From Bacillota bacterium (GTDB lineage Bacteria > Bacillota > Clostridia > Christensenellales > Aristaeellaceae), in NCBI GenBank assembly GCA_023402355.1, contig JAEXCG010000063.1, positions 1 through 26,104 on the forward strand: 26,104 nt of DNA. The letters are read 5' to 3'. The notes beneath the pieces are model-generated. The model worked only from the letters and a program-made list of their open reading frames with translations. It had not been told where the DNA came from and searched no databases. The position numbers and the translations under genes are program-made. Below, piece by piece: positions 7,663-15,200 of the stretch. Position 1 is the first letter of the stretch; every line of letters begins with the position of its first letter.

Positions 7663-8976
7663 ATGAACATTGTACTATTGTCAGGCGGTTCCGGGGAACG
7701 CCTGTGGCCGTTGTCCAACGACATCCGTTCAAAGCAGTTTATCAAAATTTTCAAGACAGCGGATGGAAGCTACGAATCCATGGTGCAGCGCGTTTACCGT
7801 CAGATCAAGACGGTGGATTCCGATGCCTTGGTAACCATTGCCACGTCCAAGACTCAGGTATCAGCTATTCACAACCAACTGGGGGATGATGTGGGCATCA
7901 GCGTGGAGCCTTGCCGCCGTGACACATTCCCGGCCATTGCGCTGGCCACTGCTTATCTGCATGACGTGAAGGGGCTAGACCGTGAGGAGGCTGTGGTCGT
8001 ATGCCCTGTTGACCCGTATGTGGAGGACGACTACTTTGTGGCGCTGAGGGCGCTGGGAGAACAGGCGAAAAAAGGGGAAGCCAACCTCGTGCTGATGGGC
8101 ATTGAGCCGACTTATCCCAGCGGGAAGTACGGCTATATCATCCCGAAAACGGAGGAATCTACCAGTCGAGTATCCACCTTCAAGGAAAAGCCGGACGAGA
8201 AGACGGCGCAACAGTATATCAGCCAAGGTGCTTTGTGGAATGGCGGCGTGTTCGCCTATAAGCTGAAATATGTGCTGGATATTAGCCAACAGGTGTTTGG
8301 ATACAACGATTACGCGACCCTGTTCGCCAACTATGCCACCCTGCAGAAAATCTCCTTTGACTATGCGGTCGTGGAAAAAGAGGACAATATTCAGGTCATG
8401 CGTTTTGCTGGTCAGTGGAAGGACCTGGGTACCTGGAACACCCTGACGGAAGCGATGGATGAAGCGGTGATCGGCGAGGCAATCCTCAACGAGACCTGCG
8501 AGGATGTCCATGTGGTCAATGAGCTGAATGTGCCAATCGTCTGCATGGGGCTGAAGGACGTGGTTGTCTCGGCCTCCCCGGAGGGCATCCTTGTTTCCGA
8601 TAAGGAGCAGTCCAGCTACATCAAGCCCTTTGTGGCTCAGATCGAGCAGCAGATCATGTTTGCAGAGAAATCCTGGGGCAGCTTCCGGGTGTTGGATGTG
8701 GAGGACGAGAGTCTGACCATCAAGGTCACGCTGAATCCCGGCCATGGTATGAACTATCACAGCCACCAGATGAGAGACGAGATTTGGAACGTCATCGCTG
8801 GTGAGGGAACGGTGACAGTAGAAGGCATGAAGCAGCCGGTCAAAGCTGGGGATGTGGTCACTATGCAGGCAGGGTGCCGCCACACGGTCCATGCGGTGAC
8901 GGAACTTAAGCTCATTGAGGTACAACTGGGCAAGGAGATTACTGTTCATGACAAGAAGAAATACACCGATGCATAA
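7663..8976 (+). CDS. manC: Mannose-1-phosphate guanylyltransferase, copy B
   Basis: Second enzyme for GDP-mannose synthesis, 437 residues, nearly co-linear with copy A at 1190-2497. It keeps the signatures altered in copy A: FKEKP at 173-177 and SWGSF at the start of the cupin domain, so copy B is the better candidate for the active enzyme. The nucleotide-binding loop reads GSGERLWP at 9-16. ATG 7663 is chosen because GGAG stands just upstream and the protein then aligns exactly with copy A; an in-frame ATG at 7621 lies inside the terminator stem. The gene ends over the start of a second, broken manA. How it is transcribed past the upstream terminator is unclear. Confidence 0.94.
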   Translation: MNIVLLSGGSGERLWPLSNDIRSKQFIKIFKTADGSYESMVQRVYRQIKTVDSDALVTIATSKTQVSAIHNQLGDDVGISVEPCRRDTFPAIALATAYLHDVKGLDREEAVVVCPVDPYVEDDYFVALRALGEQAKKGEANLVLMGIEPTYPSGKYGYIIPKTEESTSRVSTFKEKPDEKTAQQYISQGALWNGGVFAYKLKYVLDISQQVFGYNDYATLFANYATLQKISFDYAVVEKEDNIQVMRFAGQWKDLGTWNTLTEAMDEAVIGEAILNETCEDVHVVNELNVPIVCMGLKDVVVSASPEGILVSDKEQSSYIKPFVAQIEQQIMFAEKSWGSFRVLDVEDESLTIKVTLNPGHGMNYHSHQMRDEIWNVIAGEGTVTVEGMKQPVKAGDVVTMQAGCRHTVHAVTELKLIEVQLGKEITVHDKKKYTDA

Positions 8977-9243
8977 TTACGGACCGTTTCTGCTGTCTTC
9001 GGCAGGGAAGGATTACTTGTGGGGAAGAACCCGGATGAAGGCCGATTTCGCCAAAGATGTGGACATGACCCCGCTGGGGGGAAACGCGGGAGCGTTCCAC
9101 GCACATGGACGGTTTCAGCCATATCGCCAGCGGTTCCTTTGTGGGACAGGCTCTTTCAGACGTCATCAAGGAGCGCCCAGGGTTCTTGGAGACCACAAAA
9201 AACAATTACGAACTGCCCATTCTCGTCGAGATGATCGATGCCA
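8948..9243 (+). pseudogene. manA: Truncated, frameshifted second manA
   Basis: The first 95-100 codons of a second phosphomannose isomerase, matching 2469-2766. The start overlaps manC copy B exactly as in copy A. The frame shifts at a run of six G (9076-9081), where copy A has GGCGG; the continued frame (DGFSHIASGSFVGQALSDVI) then matches to ILVEMIDAK near 9243. After that point all resemblance to manA stops abruptly and unrelated sequence follows, so the metal site and catalytic part are missing. Clearly non-functional. It marks the right end of the 1.6-kb manC-manA direct repeat. Confidence 0.85.
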
Positions 9244-9557
9244 AGCGAAAGAAGAAACTCCGTCCACAGACCAAGAGGATTCTTGCGGGGCTGCTGCTGA
9301 CGGTGGCAGTCTCCGCTATCGTGGCGGGATGTCGCTTTACCGCTGCCATGCGCACAGACTTCCGGGAGGGAGCGGAGATGTGGCGCTCATCAACCCATAT
9401 ACCGTCATCCGCACCGGGTTGGAGTGTCTGTCAGAGTTGACGGGGCGCTTTGCCGATCTGGACTTTGTCCCCAGTGCTTACCAGTACGGTGTGTCGGGAG
9501 CCTATCAAAACACCAAAGAGGACGAAGGATGTATGGAAGTATGTTAGGACTGATTTG
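9244..9557 (+). pseudogene. Gene debris with lipoprotein-like leader
   Basis: Directly after the manA break one frame reads KKKLRPQTKRILAGLLLTVA and then SAIVAGC: a basic start, hydrophobic core and lipobox-like cysteine, like a lipoprotein signal peptide without its start codon. It ends within about 40 residues. From about 9378 another frame reads coherently (DVALINPYTVIRTGLE) to a stop at 9545-9547. I recognise neither part. Both look like pieces of one or two lost genes. Confidence 0.4.
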
Positions 9558-9947
9558 ATGAAACAAGTAAAGGGCAAGGCACAAGACAAGACGGTGGTTG
9601 GGCAGTGGAATACAACGGAACAGGGTTATGCTTTTAAAGCGGTTTGGCGGGAAATCGAGGCCCGGCAGGGGGAGACGTTCTATACCGCTAAGCAGCTCCC
9701 CTTTACCTATAATGTTCGAGGTGGGGAGGTTTTTATCGATCGAAAGAAGAAATCTATCACACGTGCCACGTTTGAGTCCGCATATCTGAAGATTTGTTCG
9801 GACGAGCATGGAGAAATCGTCGGCCCTAAGACGCTGAATGTCTTTGGCGCGCCGTATGTTTGGGCCCTCTTTAAGGCATTGGGCGTTCTTTCGGCTGCCG
9901 CGGATAACGAAAAAGATGCGGTGCAGATGACGTTTTTAGACAGGTGA
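9558..9947 (+). CDS. Conserved-looking hypothetical protein
   Basis: A soluble 129-residue protein starting MKQVKGKAQDKTVVGQWNTT. It alternates predicted beta strands and helices and ends with a segment like GPKTLNVFGAPYVWALFKAL. I have an impression of similar small Firmicutes proteins of unknown function with a WNT...YTxxGLPF...GP layout, but cannot name a family. ATG 9558 is chosen because it starts the coherent part; the in-frame upstream extension to 9450 overlaps debris. No strong ribosome site is seen (GGAC only), so expression is uncertain. It is the last gene of the mosaic region before composition changes. Confidence 0.5.
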   Translation: MKQVKGKAQDKTVVGQWNTTEQGYAFKAVWREIEARQGETFYTAKQLPFTYNVRGGEVFIDRKKKSITRATFESAYLKICSDEHGEIVGPKTLNVFGAPYVWALFKALGVLSAAADNEKDAVQMTFLDR

Positions 9948-9975
9948 ACGGCAATGAAAAGGGCCCAAACCGCGG

Positions 9976-10004
9976 TTGAAGATTGCCTAAAGAAATGATA
10001 TACT
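9976..10004 (+). promoter_or_regulatory. Sigma-A promoter for UDP-glucose dehydrogenase
   Basis: TTGAAG (9976-9981), a 17-base spacer and TATACT (9999-10004). It lies about 70 bases before the GTG start at 10075 and has no competing gene downstream. Confidence 0.7.
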
Positions 10005-10074
10005 TTTCTTTGCAGTCAGCAGTTTGATTTATTGCCTGCGGTAGAATGCAAAAAAAGAGAGTATGTGATATACG

Positions 10075-11277
10075 GTGAAGATAGCGGTGGCTGGAACAGG
10101 TTACGTCGGCTTATCCAACGCGGTGCTGCTTTCGCAGCACCACGAGGTAACGGCGGTGGACATCATCCCCGAAAAGGTGGAGAGAATCAACGCGCGCAAA
10201 TCGCCGATCGTAGATAAGGAAATAGAGGCGTACTTGGCGAACAGAAGGCTTTCGCTGACAGCTACGACGGACGGCGAGGCGGCCTACCGGAACGCCGATT
10301 ACGTCATCATTTCGACACCTACCGACTATGAGCCGGAAAAGAATTATTTCGATACGTCGTCTGTGGAGTCGGTCATCAAACAGGTGATGGCCGTCAATCC
10401 CGAAGCGGTGATCGTCATCAAGTCGACCGTGCCGGTGGGGTATACGGAAAGCGTCGGCAAGCGATTTGGCTGCGAAAATATCTTGTTCAGCCCTGAATTT
10501 TTGCGCGAAGGCCATGCGCTGCAGGACAATCTTTACCCAAGCCGGATTATCGTGGGCGTGCCAGCGGGAAATGCGCATCTTGAAAAGGCGGCGGAGATGT
10601 TCGCGCACATGCTGCAAGCGGGGGCGCTCAAGCAGGACATCCCGACGCTCTTCATGAAGCCGACGGAGGCGGAGGCTGTGAAACTGTTTGCCAACACCTA
10701 TTTGGCGCTGCGCGTCAGCTTCTTTAACGAGCTTGACACCTATGCGGAGGTTCGCGGCCTCGATACCAAGTCGATCATCGAAGGGGTGGGGCTCGATCCG
10801 CGCATCGGCACGCACTACAACAACCCTTCGTTTGGTTATGGCGGCTATTGCCTGCCCAAGGACACCAAGCAGCTGCTGGCGAACTACGATAACGTGCCCA
10901 ACAACATCATTGGCGCCATCGTGGAGGCCAACCGCACAAGAAAGGACTATATCGCCAAACGAATTTTGCAGCTCGCCGGGTTCCCGGAAAAAGCGCATCC
11001 GGTGGTGGGCATCTATCGGCTGACGATGAAGGCGGGCAGCGATAATTTCCGCCAGAGCAGCATTCAGGGCGTGATGAAGCGGATCAAAGCAAAAGGCGTC
11101 GAGGTAGTGGTTTACGAGCCTGCGCTCAAGGACGAGATGTTTTTCAGCAGCCGCGTCATTCGGAGTTTGGAAGATTTTAAGCGTCAATGCGATGTGATCG
11201 TCGCTAACCGCTACAGCGAAGAAATTGCCGACGTATTGGACAAGGTCTATACGCGCGATCTGTATTTCAGAGACTGA
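10075..11277 (+). CDS. ugd: UDP-glucose 6-dehydrogenase
   Basis: Oxidises UDP-glucose to UDP-glucuronate with two NAD+, supplying acidic sugar for surface polysaccharide. The 400-residue length is typical of the short bacterial (HasB/Ugd) form. Visible features: GTGYVG at 7-12, KSTVPVGYT near 116-124, PEFLREG at 140-146, Lys203 and Asn207 in the NTYLALRVSFFNELD region, and the catalytic cysteine Cys259 in FGYGGYCLPKD. The start is GTG 10075, which places the Rossmann strand at the N-terminus; the ribosome site (AGAGAG) is weak. It has its own promoter (9976-10004) and terminator (11345-11371). A related nucleotide-sugar dehydrogenase specificity cannot be excluded. Confidence 0.93.
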   Translation: MKIAVAGTGYVGLSNAVLLSQHHEVTAVDIIPEKVERINARKSPIVDKEIEAYLANRRLSLTATTDGEAAYRNADYVIISTPTDYEPEKNYFDTSSVESVIKQVMAVNPEAVIVIKSTVPVGYTESVGKRFGCENILFSPEFLREGHALQDNLYPSRIIVGVPAGNAHLEKAAEMFAHMLQAGALKQDIPTLFMKPTEAEAVKLFANTYLALRVSFFNELDTYAEVRGLDTKSIIEGVGLDPRIGTHYNNPSFGYGGYCLPKDTKQLLANYDNVPNNIIGAIVEANRTRKDYIAKRILQLAGFPEKAHPVVGIYRLTMKAGSDNFRQSSIQGVMKRIKAKGVEVVVYEPALKDEMFFSSRVIRSLEDFKRQCDVIVANRYSEEIADVLDKVYTRDLYFRD

Positions 11278-11344
11278 GCGTTTTTCTTGTTAAACAACCC
11301 GATTCCCGCAGCGAAGACGATTTTCTAATTCGTTTTTCGTTCTG

Positions 11345-11371
11345 TCCGGCGCCGTATAGTGCCGGATTTTT
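11345..11371 (+). terminator. Intrinsic terminator after ugd
   Basis: TCCGGCGC (11345-11352) pairs with GTGCCGGA (11359-11366), including one G-U pair, with a 6-base loop and then TTTTT. Its T-tract abuts the -35 element of the spoVA promoter. Confidence 0.85.
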
Positions 11372-11400
11372 GTATGTTTTTTGACGCGCAGGCCATACTA
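11371..11400 (+). promoter_or_regulatory. Sigma-G-type forespore promoter of the spoVA operon
   Basis: TGTATG (11371-11376), a 17-base spacer and CATACTA (11394-11400) fit the sigma-G/sigma-F pattern TGHATR-N(16-18)-CATAMTA known from Bacillus. The spoVA operon is sigma-G dependent in B. subtilis, so sequence and context agree. It drives 11459 onward. Confidence 0.8.
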
Positions 11401-11458
11401 ACCTCACGCAAGATGGCGTCAGTTGCCGCTTTGGCGGACAAAGGAGAGGATGAACGGT

Positions 11459-11587
11459 ATGGAAGAAAAGCATACCATTCCGACCTATGCGCTGGAGGCG
11501 CAGCCGAGGCCGGGCTCGCGGGAGACGCGCATGCGTCCGCCTCGCGCAGAAAATCCGATGCGAAATGAACGGGGGGAGCAGGCGTGA
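11459..11587 (+). CDS. 42-residue protein leading the spoVA operon
   Basis: A short frame between the sigma-G promoter and spoVAC. A GGAGAGG ribosome site (11443-11449) stands 9 bases before ATG 11459; an in-frame ATG at 11450 is too close to it. The frame ends in TGA overlapping the GTG of spoVAC (GTGA), an arrangement typical of coupled translation. The product (MEEKHTIPTYALEAQPRPG and onward) is hydrophilic, rich in Arg, Pro and Glu, with no membrane helix, and probably unstructured. I do not recognise it. It could be a small forespore protein or just a translated leader that feeds ribosomes into spoVAC. Confidence 0.5.
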   Translation: MEEKHTIPTYALEAQPRPGSRETRMRPPRAENPMRNERGEQA

Positions 11588-12042
11588 GCCAATCGAATCA
11601 AAATCACAAGATGAAGGAGTACGCGCAGCTTGTCATGCGTCTCGCGCCGAAATCCGATATGGGCAAGGGGCTCGTGCGCGCGTTTTGGGTCGGCGGCCTG
11701 ATCTGTGTGCTGGGCCAGGGGATAACGGACTTCGCGAAAAACGTGCTGTCGCTCGATCAGCAGGCGGCGGGCACGGTCTGCTCGATCACGCTCGTCTTTT
11801 TGAGCGCGCTGCTGACAGGCTTGGGCGTATACGACCGCATTGGAAAGTATGCGGGCGCCGGTTCTATCGTGCCCATCACGGGTTTTGCCAATTCCGTCGT
11901 CGCGCCGGCGATGGAATTTAAGCGCGAGGGTTATGTCATGGGCGTGGGTGCGAAGATGTTTTCCATCGCGGGGCCGGTGCTGGTGTACGGCATCGGGTCG
12001 TCCATCATCGTGGGACTCATCTACTTCTTCATCGGGAGGTAG
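11584..12042 (+). CDS. spoVAC: Stage V sporulation protein AC
   Basis: Inner-membrane component of the SpoVA channel that moves Ca-dipicolinate into the developing spore and releases it at germination; SpoVAC has been described as mechanosensitive. The 152-residue protein has a hydrophilic N-terminus, helices near 32-50 and 62-82, the conserved GAGSIVPITGFANSVV at 91-106 and hydrophobic segments over 122-150. GTG 11584 has GGGGGGAG just upstream and overlaps the stop of the preceding small gene. It is separated from spoVAD by five bases. Length and order match the core C-D-E set found in Clostridia. Confidence 0.96.
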   Translation: MSQSNQNHKMKEYAQLVMRLAPKSDMGKGLVRAFWVGGLICVLGQGITDFAKNVLSLDQQAAGTVCSITLVFLSALLTGLGVYDRIGKYAGAGSIVPITGFANSVVAPAMEFKREGYVMGVGAKMFSIAGPVLVYGIGSSIIVGLIYFFIGR

Positions 12043-12047
12043 GAAAG

Positions 12048-13106
12048 ATGGCAGGAAAGCGTGTAGGCGCGCAGACGATTGAACTTGGAACCCGGCCGCG
12101 CATCGCGGCGTGGTCGGCGATCGTGGGCCCCAAAGAGGGGGAAGGGCCGCTCGGCGGCTGCTTTGACCGGGTGGAGTCGGACGACATGCTGGGGCAGAAG
12201 AGCTTTGAAAAGGCGGAATGCAAGCTCTTCGAGTCCTGCGTGCGTCTGACCATGGAGAAGGCGAAGGTGCTGCCTAAGGACGTACACGCGCTTCTCGGCG
12301 GGGATTTGCTCAATCAGATCATTTCCGCGGGCTTTGCGGCCAGGCAGCTGGCGATCCCGTTTTACGGGCTGTACGGCGCGTGCTCGACGATGGCGGAAAG
12401 CCTCGCGATCGGCAGCATGCTGGTGGATGGACAGCACTGCGCGCGCGTGTTATGCGCGACGAGCAGCCATTTTTCCACGGCAGAGCGGCAATACCGCACG
12501 CCCTTGGAGATGGGCACACAGCGCACGCCGACCGCGCAGTGGACGGTGACCGGTGCGGGCAGCGCCCTCGTGTGCGAGGCTGCGGCGGCACAAAGCGCGC
12601 GGGTTTGCGTCACCCACGTGACGACCGGCAAGGTCGTCGACCTGGGCGTCAAGGACGCCAACAACATGGGGGCGGCGATGGCGCCCGCCGCGACGGATAC
12701 GCTGCTGGCGCACTTTCGCGATACGGGACGCACGGACAAGGATTACGACCTCGTCGTCTCCGGCGACCTCGGCAGCCTGGGACGCGAACTGATGCTTGAG
12801 CTTTTGCGTCAGGAAAAGCACCCGATATCGCCGGAGCGCAGCATGGACTGCGGCATGCAGATCTACGCGCCCGAACAGGACGTACATGCGGGCGGAAGCG
12901 GATGCGGCTGTTCAGCCTCCGTGCTCTGCGGCAAGCTGTTGGGCGAGATAGCCAGCGGCCAGCTCCATCGGATTCTGTTCATGGCGACCGGGGCGTTGCT
13001 CAGCCCCACGACGACCATGCAGGGCGAGAGCATCCCGTCCATCGCGCAGGCGGTGGTGCTGGAGCACGTCGGAGACGGCCGGAAGGGGGGAACTAACGCA
13101 TGCTGA
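12048..13106 (+). CDS. spoVAD: Stage V sporulation protein AD
   Basis: Soluble SpoVA subunit that binds dipicolinic acid, with a thiolase/ketoacyl-synthase-like fold. The 352-residue product is slightly longer than the usual ~338. Family features include GGDLLNQI at 84-91, YGLYGACSTMAESL around 106-119 (Cys112 in the place of the thiolase cysteine) and GGSGCGCSA in the C-terminal third. ATG 12048 has GGAGG upstream inside the end of spoVAC. The gene overlaps spoVAE by seven bases, so the three are co-translated. Confidence 0.97.
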   Translation: MAGKRVGAQTIELGTRPRIAAWSAIVGPKEGEGPLGGCFDRVESDDMLGQKSFEKAECKLFESCVRLTMEKAKVLPKDVHALLGGDLLNQIISAGFAARQLAIPFYGLYGACSTMAESLAIGSMLVDGQHCARVLCATSSHFSTAERQYRTPLEMGTQRTPTAQWTVTGAGSALVCEAAAAQSARVCVTHVTTGKVVDLGVKDANNMGAAMAPAATDTLLAHFRDTGRTDKDYDLVVSGDLGSLGRELMLELLRQEKHPISPERSMDCGMQIYAPEQDVHAGGSGCGCSASVLCGKLLGEIASGQLHRILFMATGALLSPTTTMQGESIPSIAQAVVLEHVGDGRKGGTNAC

Positions 13107-13459
13107 TGTACATCAAGGCGTTTATCGTCGGCGGCGTCCTGTGCATGATCGGTGAAGCGCTCCTGCTCAGGACACAGCTCACCAGCGCGCGCATCCTCGT
13201 GGGTTATGTGACGACGGGCGTCATCCTGGGGGCGATCGGCATCTATAAGCCGATCGCGGAGTTTGCGGGCGCGGGCGCGACCGTTCCTCTGACCGGCTTT
13301 GGGTACGCGCTCGCGAAGGGTGCGATCGAGGGCATTCAAAAGGACGGCCTGCTCGGCGCGTTCACCGGCGGGATTACCGCCTGCGCGGGCGGCATCGCGG
13401 CCGCGATCTTGTTCGGGTATTTGGCTTCGGTGATCTTCAGTCCCAAGACAAAAAAATGA
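13100..13459 (+). CDS. spoVAE: Stage V sporulation protein AE
   Basis: Third membrane subunit of the SpoVA dipicolinate channel. The 119-residue protein has four hydrophobic segments and GAGATVPLTGFGYALAKG at 57-74, clearly paralogous to the SpoVAC segment. ATG 13100 follows AAGGGGGG; a second in-frame ATG (13106) is possible. The operon ends here with a strong hairpin. Other spoVA genes (AA, AB, AF) and a gerA-type receptor are absent, as is common for the minimal clostridial operon. Confidence 0.96.
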   Translation: MLMYIKAFIVGGVLCMIGEALLLRTQLTSARILVGYVTTGVILGAIGIYKPIAEFAGAGATVPLTGFGYALAKGAIEGIQKDGLLGAFTGGITACAGGIAAAILFGYLASVIFSPKTKK

Positions 13460-13467
13460 CAAATTTT

Positions 13468-13498
13468 GCGCCGCTCGCTTTTGCGGGCGGCGCCTTCT
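13468..13498 (+). terminator. Hairpin terminator after spoVAE
   Basis: An 11-bp stem (13468-13478 with 13483-13493, one G-U pair) with a TTTT loop, followed by CTTCTT. It begins nine bases after the spoVAE stop. Confidence 0.75.
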
Positions 13499-13526
13499 TG
13501 CTATCAAAGACAGATTCGGCTATAAT
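13498..13526 (+). promoter_or_regulatory. Sigma-A promoter for the sugar-phosphate transferase
   Basis: TTGCTA (13498-13503), a 17-base spacer and a perfect TATAAT (13521-13526). Transcription from here would give a leader of about 155 bases before ATG 13692. The leader can form a CCTTCG...CGAAGG pairing but matches no riboswitch I know. Confidence 0.7.
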
Positions 13527-13691
13527 AAATGATAATGTCCGTATGGAATGCCGATCAATCCATTTTAAACGGGGCCTTTGCACAAAAATGTAAGCGGCAT
13601 GAAGCAAATGGCGTAGCTCCTTCGTTTCCATGACGGAGGCCAAGCGTTCGGGGCGAAGGGCACAGAAGCGACAGGGAGCGGAGAAAAAGAA

Positions 13692-15095
13692 ATGATTAAG
13701 CAAAACCAGCGTCAGCTCAATCAGCTGAACGGCGTGCTGGATGCGCTCGTCGCGTTTGTGGCGATGATGCTCGCCTTTGTCGTGCGTTTTTATTGGATGG
13801 ACGACGGGGTCATCAGCTACGGCGTGGCGTTTCACGTGCTGCTTGCGCTGGTAAACGCCGTGCTGCACGTGGTTGTCTACGCAGCGATGGGTTTTTACAA
13901 GTCCATGCGCAGCACGCGGTATTATAAGGAAATTTGGCATATCGTCGTGGCCGAAAGTCTCTGTTACGCATTATTAATGAGCGCTTTTTACATCGTGCGC
14001 CTGGCGGACTTTTCCCGTGCGATGCTGGGGTACAGCTACCTGTTCGGCATGGGGCTGTGTATCGGCAAAAGAATGACGGTTCGCCTGGCGCTGCGGGCTT
14101 ACCGCAAGCGCGGGTACAACCAAAAGCACGTGGTGCTCGTCGGGAGCGGAAGCGTCGCGGCGGATTACCTCGGCGTCATCGATACACACGAGGAATACGG
14201 CTATCGCATCATGGGCTACGTATCGGCCGACCCGGGATGGCAGCAGGCCGGCTACCTTGGAGCCTATGAGGAGCTGGAGGGCATCCTGCAGCGCAAGCAG
14301 CCGGATGAGGTGGTCGTGGCGATGGGCGCGGAAGACTACGTGCACATGGAAAGCGTGATTCAGGCCTGCGAGAAAACCGGCACGCACCTGTCGATCATTC
14401 CCTGCTACGACCGTTACATCAGCTCGTGCATGCAGGTGGAGGAGGTCGACGGCCTCAACATGGTGGGCATTCGTTCGATCCCGCTCGACAACCTGATGAA
14501 CGCGGCGCTCAAGCGGGCGACGGACATCGTGGGCGCGCTCGTCCTGCTCGTCCTCACCTCGCCGCTGATGCTGCTCGCAGCCGTCGGCATCAAGCTCACC
14601 TCGCCGGGACCGGTCATCTTCAAACAGAAACGGGTGGGCAAAAACAAGCGGGCGTTCGTCATGTACAAGTTCCGCTCCATGTGCATGAACGCGGAGTCGG
14701 ACTCGGCGTGGAGCAGAAATGAAGATGCGCGGAAGACGAAGTTCGGCGCATTCCTGCGAAAGTTCAGCATCGACGAGCTGCCGCAGTTCGTAAACGTGCT
14801 GAAGGGGGACATGAGCCTCGTAGGCCCCCGTCCCGAAATTCCCTTTTATGTGGACAAGTTCAAGGAAGAAGTGCCGCTGTACATGATTAAGCACTACGTG
14901 CGCCCCGGCATTACCGGCTGGGCGCAGGTCTGCGGGTATCGCGGCGATACCTCGATCGCCAAACGCATCGAGCACGACATCTATTACATCGAGAACTGGA
15001 CGTTTGGATTTGACCTGAAGATCTTGTTTTTGACGCTTTTTCGCTTTGCAAACAGCGAGCGCATCAGCCCATCCGGCCAGGCGCGGCCCATGTAA
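13692..15095 (+). CDS. Polyprenyl-phosphate sugar-1-phosphate transferase (WcaJ/WbaP-like)
   Basis: Membrane enzyme that starts polysaccharide repeat units by moving a sugar-1-phosphate, often glucose or galactose, from UDP-sugar to undecaprenyl phosphate. The 467-residue protein has four N-terminal helices (about 12-34, 43-66, 82-104, 110-128), a nucleotide-fold middle domain from about 145 (VVLVGSGSVA), a hydrophobic hairpin near 277-300, and the catalytic sugar-transferase domain: KRVGKNKRAFVMYKFRSM (313-330), the Asp-Glu pair 361-362, LVGPRPE (376-382) and RPGITGWAQV (404-413). A GGGAGCGG ribosome site is rather far, so the start is probable, not certain. With ugd upstream it supports a glucuronate-containing surface polymer, although no polymerase or flippase is present. 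Confidence 0.93.
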   Translation: MIKQNQRQLNQLNGVLDALVAFVAMMLAFVVRFYWMDDGVISYGVAFHVLLALVNAVLHVVVYAAMGFYKSMRSTRYYKEIWHIVVAESLCYALLMSAFYIVRLADFSRAMLGYSYLFGMGLCIGKRMTVRLALRAYRKRGYNQKHVVLVGSGSVAADYLGVIDTHEEYGYRIMGYVSADPGWQQAGYLGAYEELEGILQRKQPDEVVVAMGAEDYVHMESVIQACEKTGTHLSIIPCYDRYISSCMQVEEVDGLNMVGIRSIPLDNLMNAALKRATDIVGALVLLVLTSPLMLLAAVGIKLTSPGPVIFKQKRVGKNKRAFVMYKFRSMCMNAESDSAWSRNEDARKTKFGAFLRKFSIDELPQFVNVLKGDMSLVGPRPEIPFYVDKFKEEVPLYMIKHYVRPGITGWAQVCGYRGDTSIAKRIEHDIYYIENWTFGFDLKILFLTLFRFANSERISPSGQARPM

Positions 15096-15200
15096 ACACG
15101 GCTGCGGACGCAGCGATTTGCCTGCGAGTTACAAGTTTTAGGACCTTGCGCAAGGTTCTCCTCGTACATGAAGGCATGCGAAAGAAAGGAATGATTCAGG

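Larger units (their letters stand above)
7663..9243 (+). repeat. Right copy of 1.6-kb manC-manA direct repeat
   Basis: Partner of 1190-2766, about 6.5 kb away in direct orientation. The left edge is the manC start and the right edge is a sharp junction inside manA. Confidence 0.85.

Noticed and set aside
11487..11921. 144-codon plus-strand frame over spoVAC
   Set aside because: Out-of-frame shadow of spoVAC and of the small leader gene.
13527..13691. Cyclic-di-GMP or other known riboswitch in the transferase leader
   Set aside because: Conserved core elements of known classes could not be matched; only generic pairings are visible.
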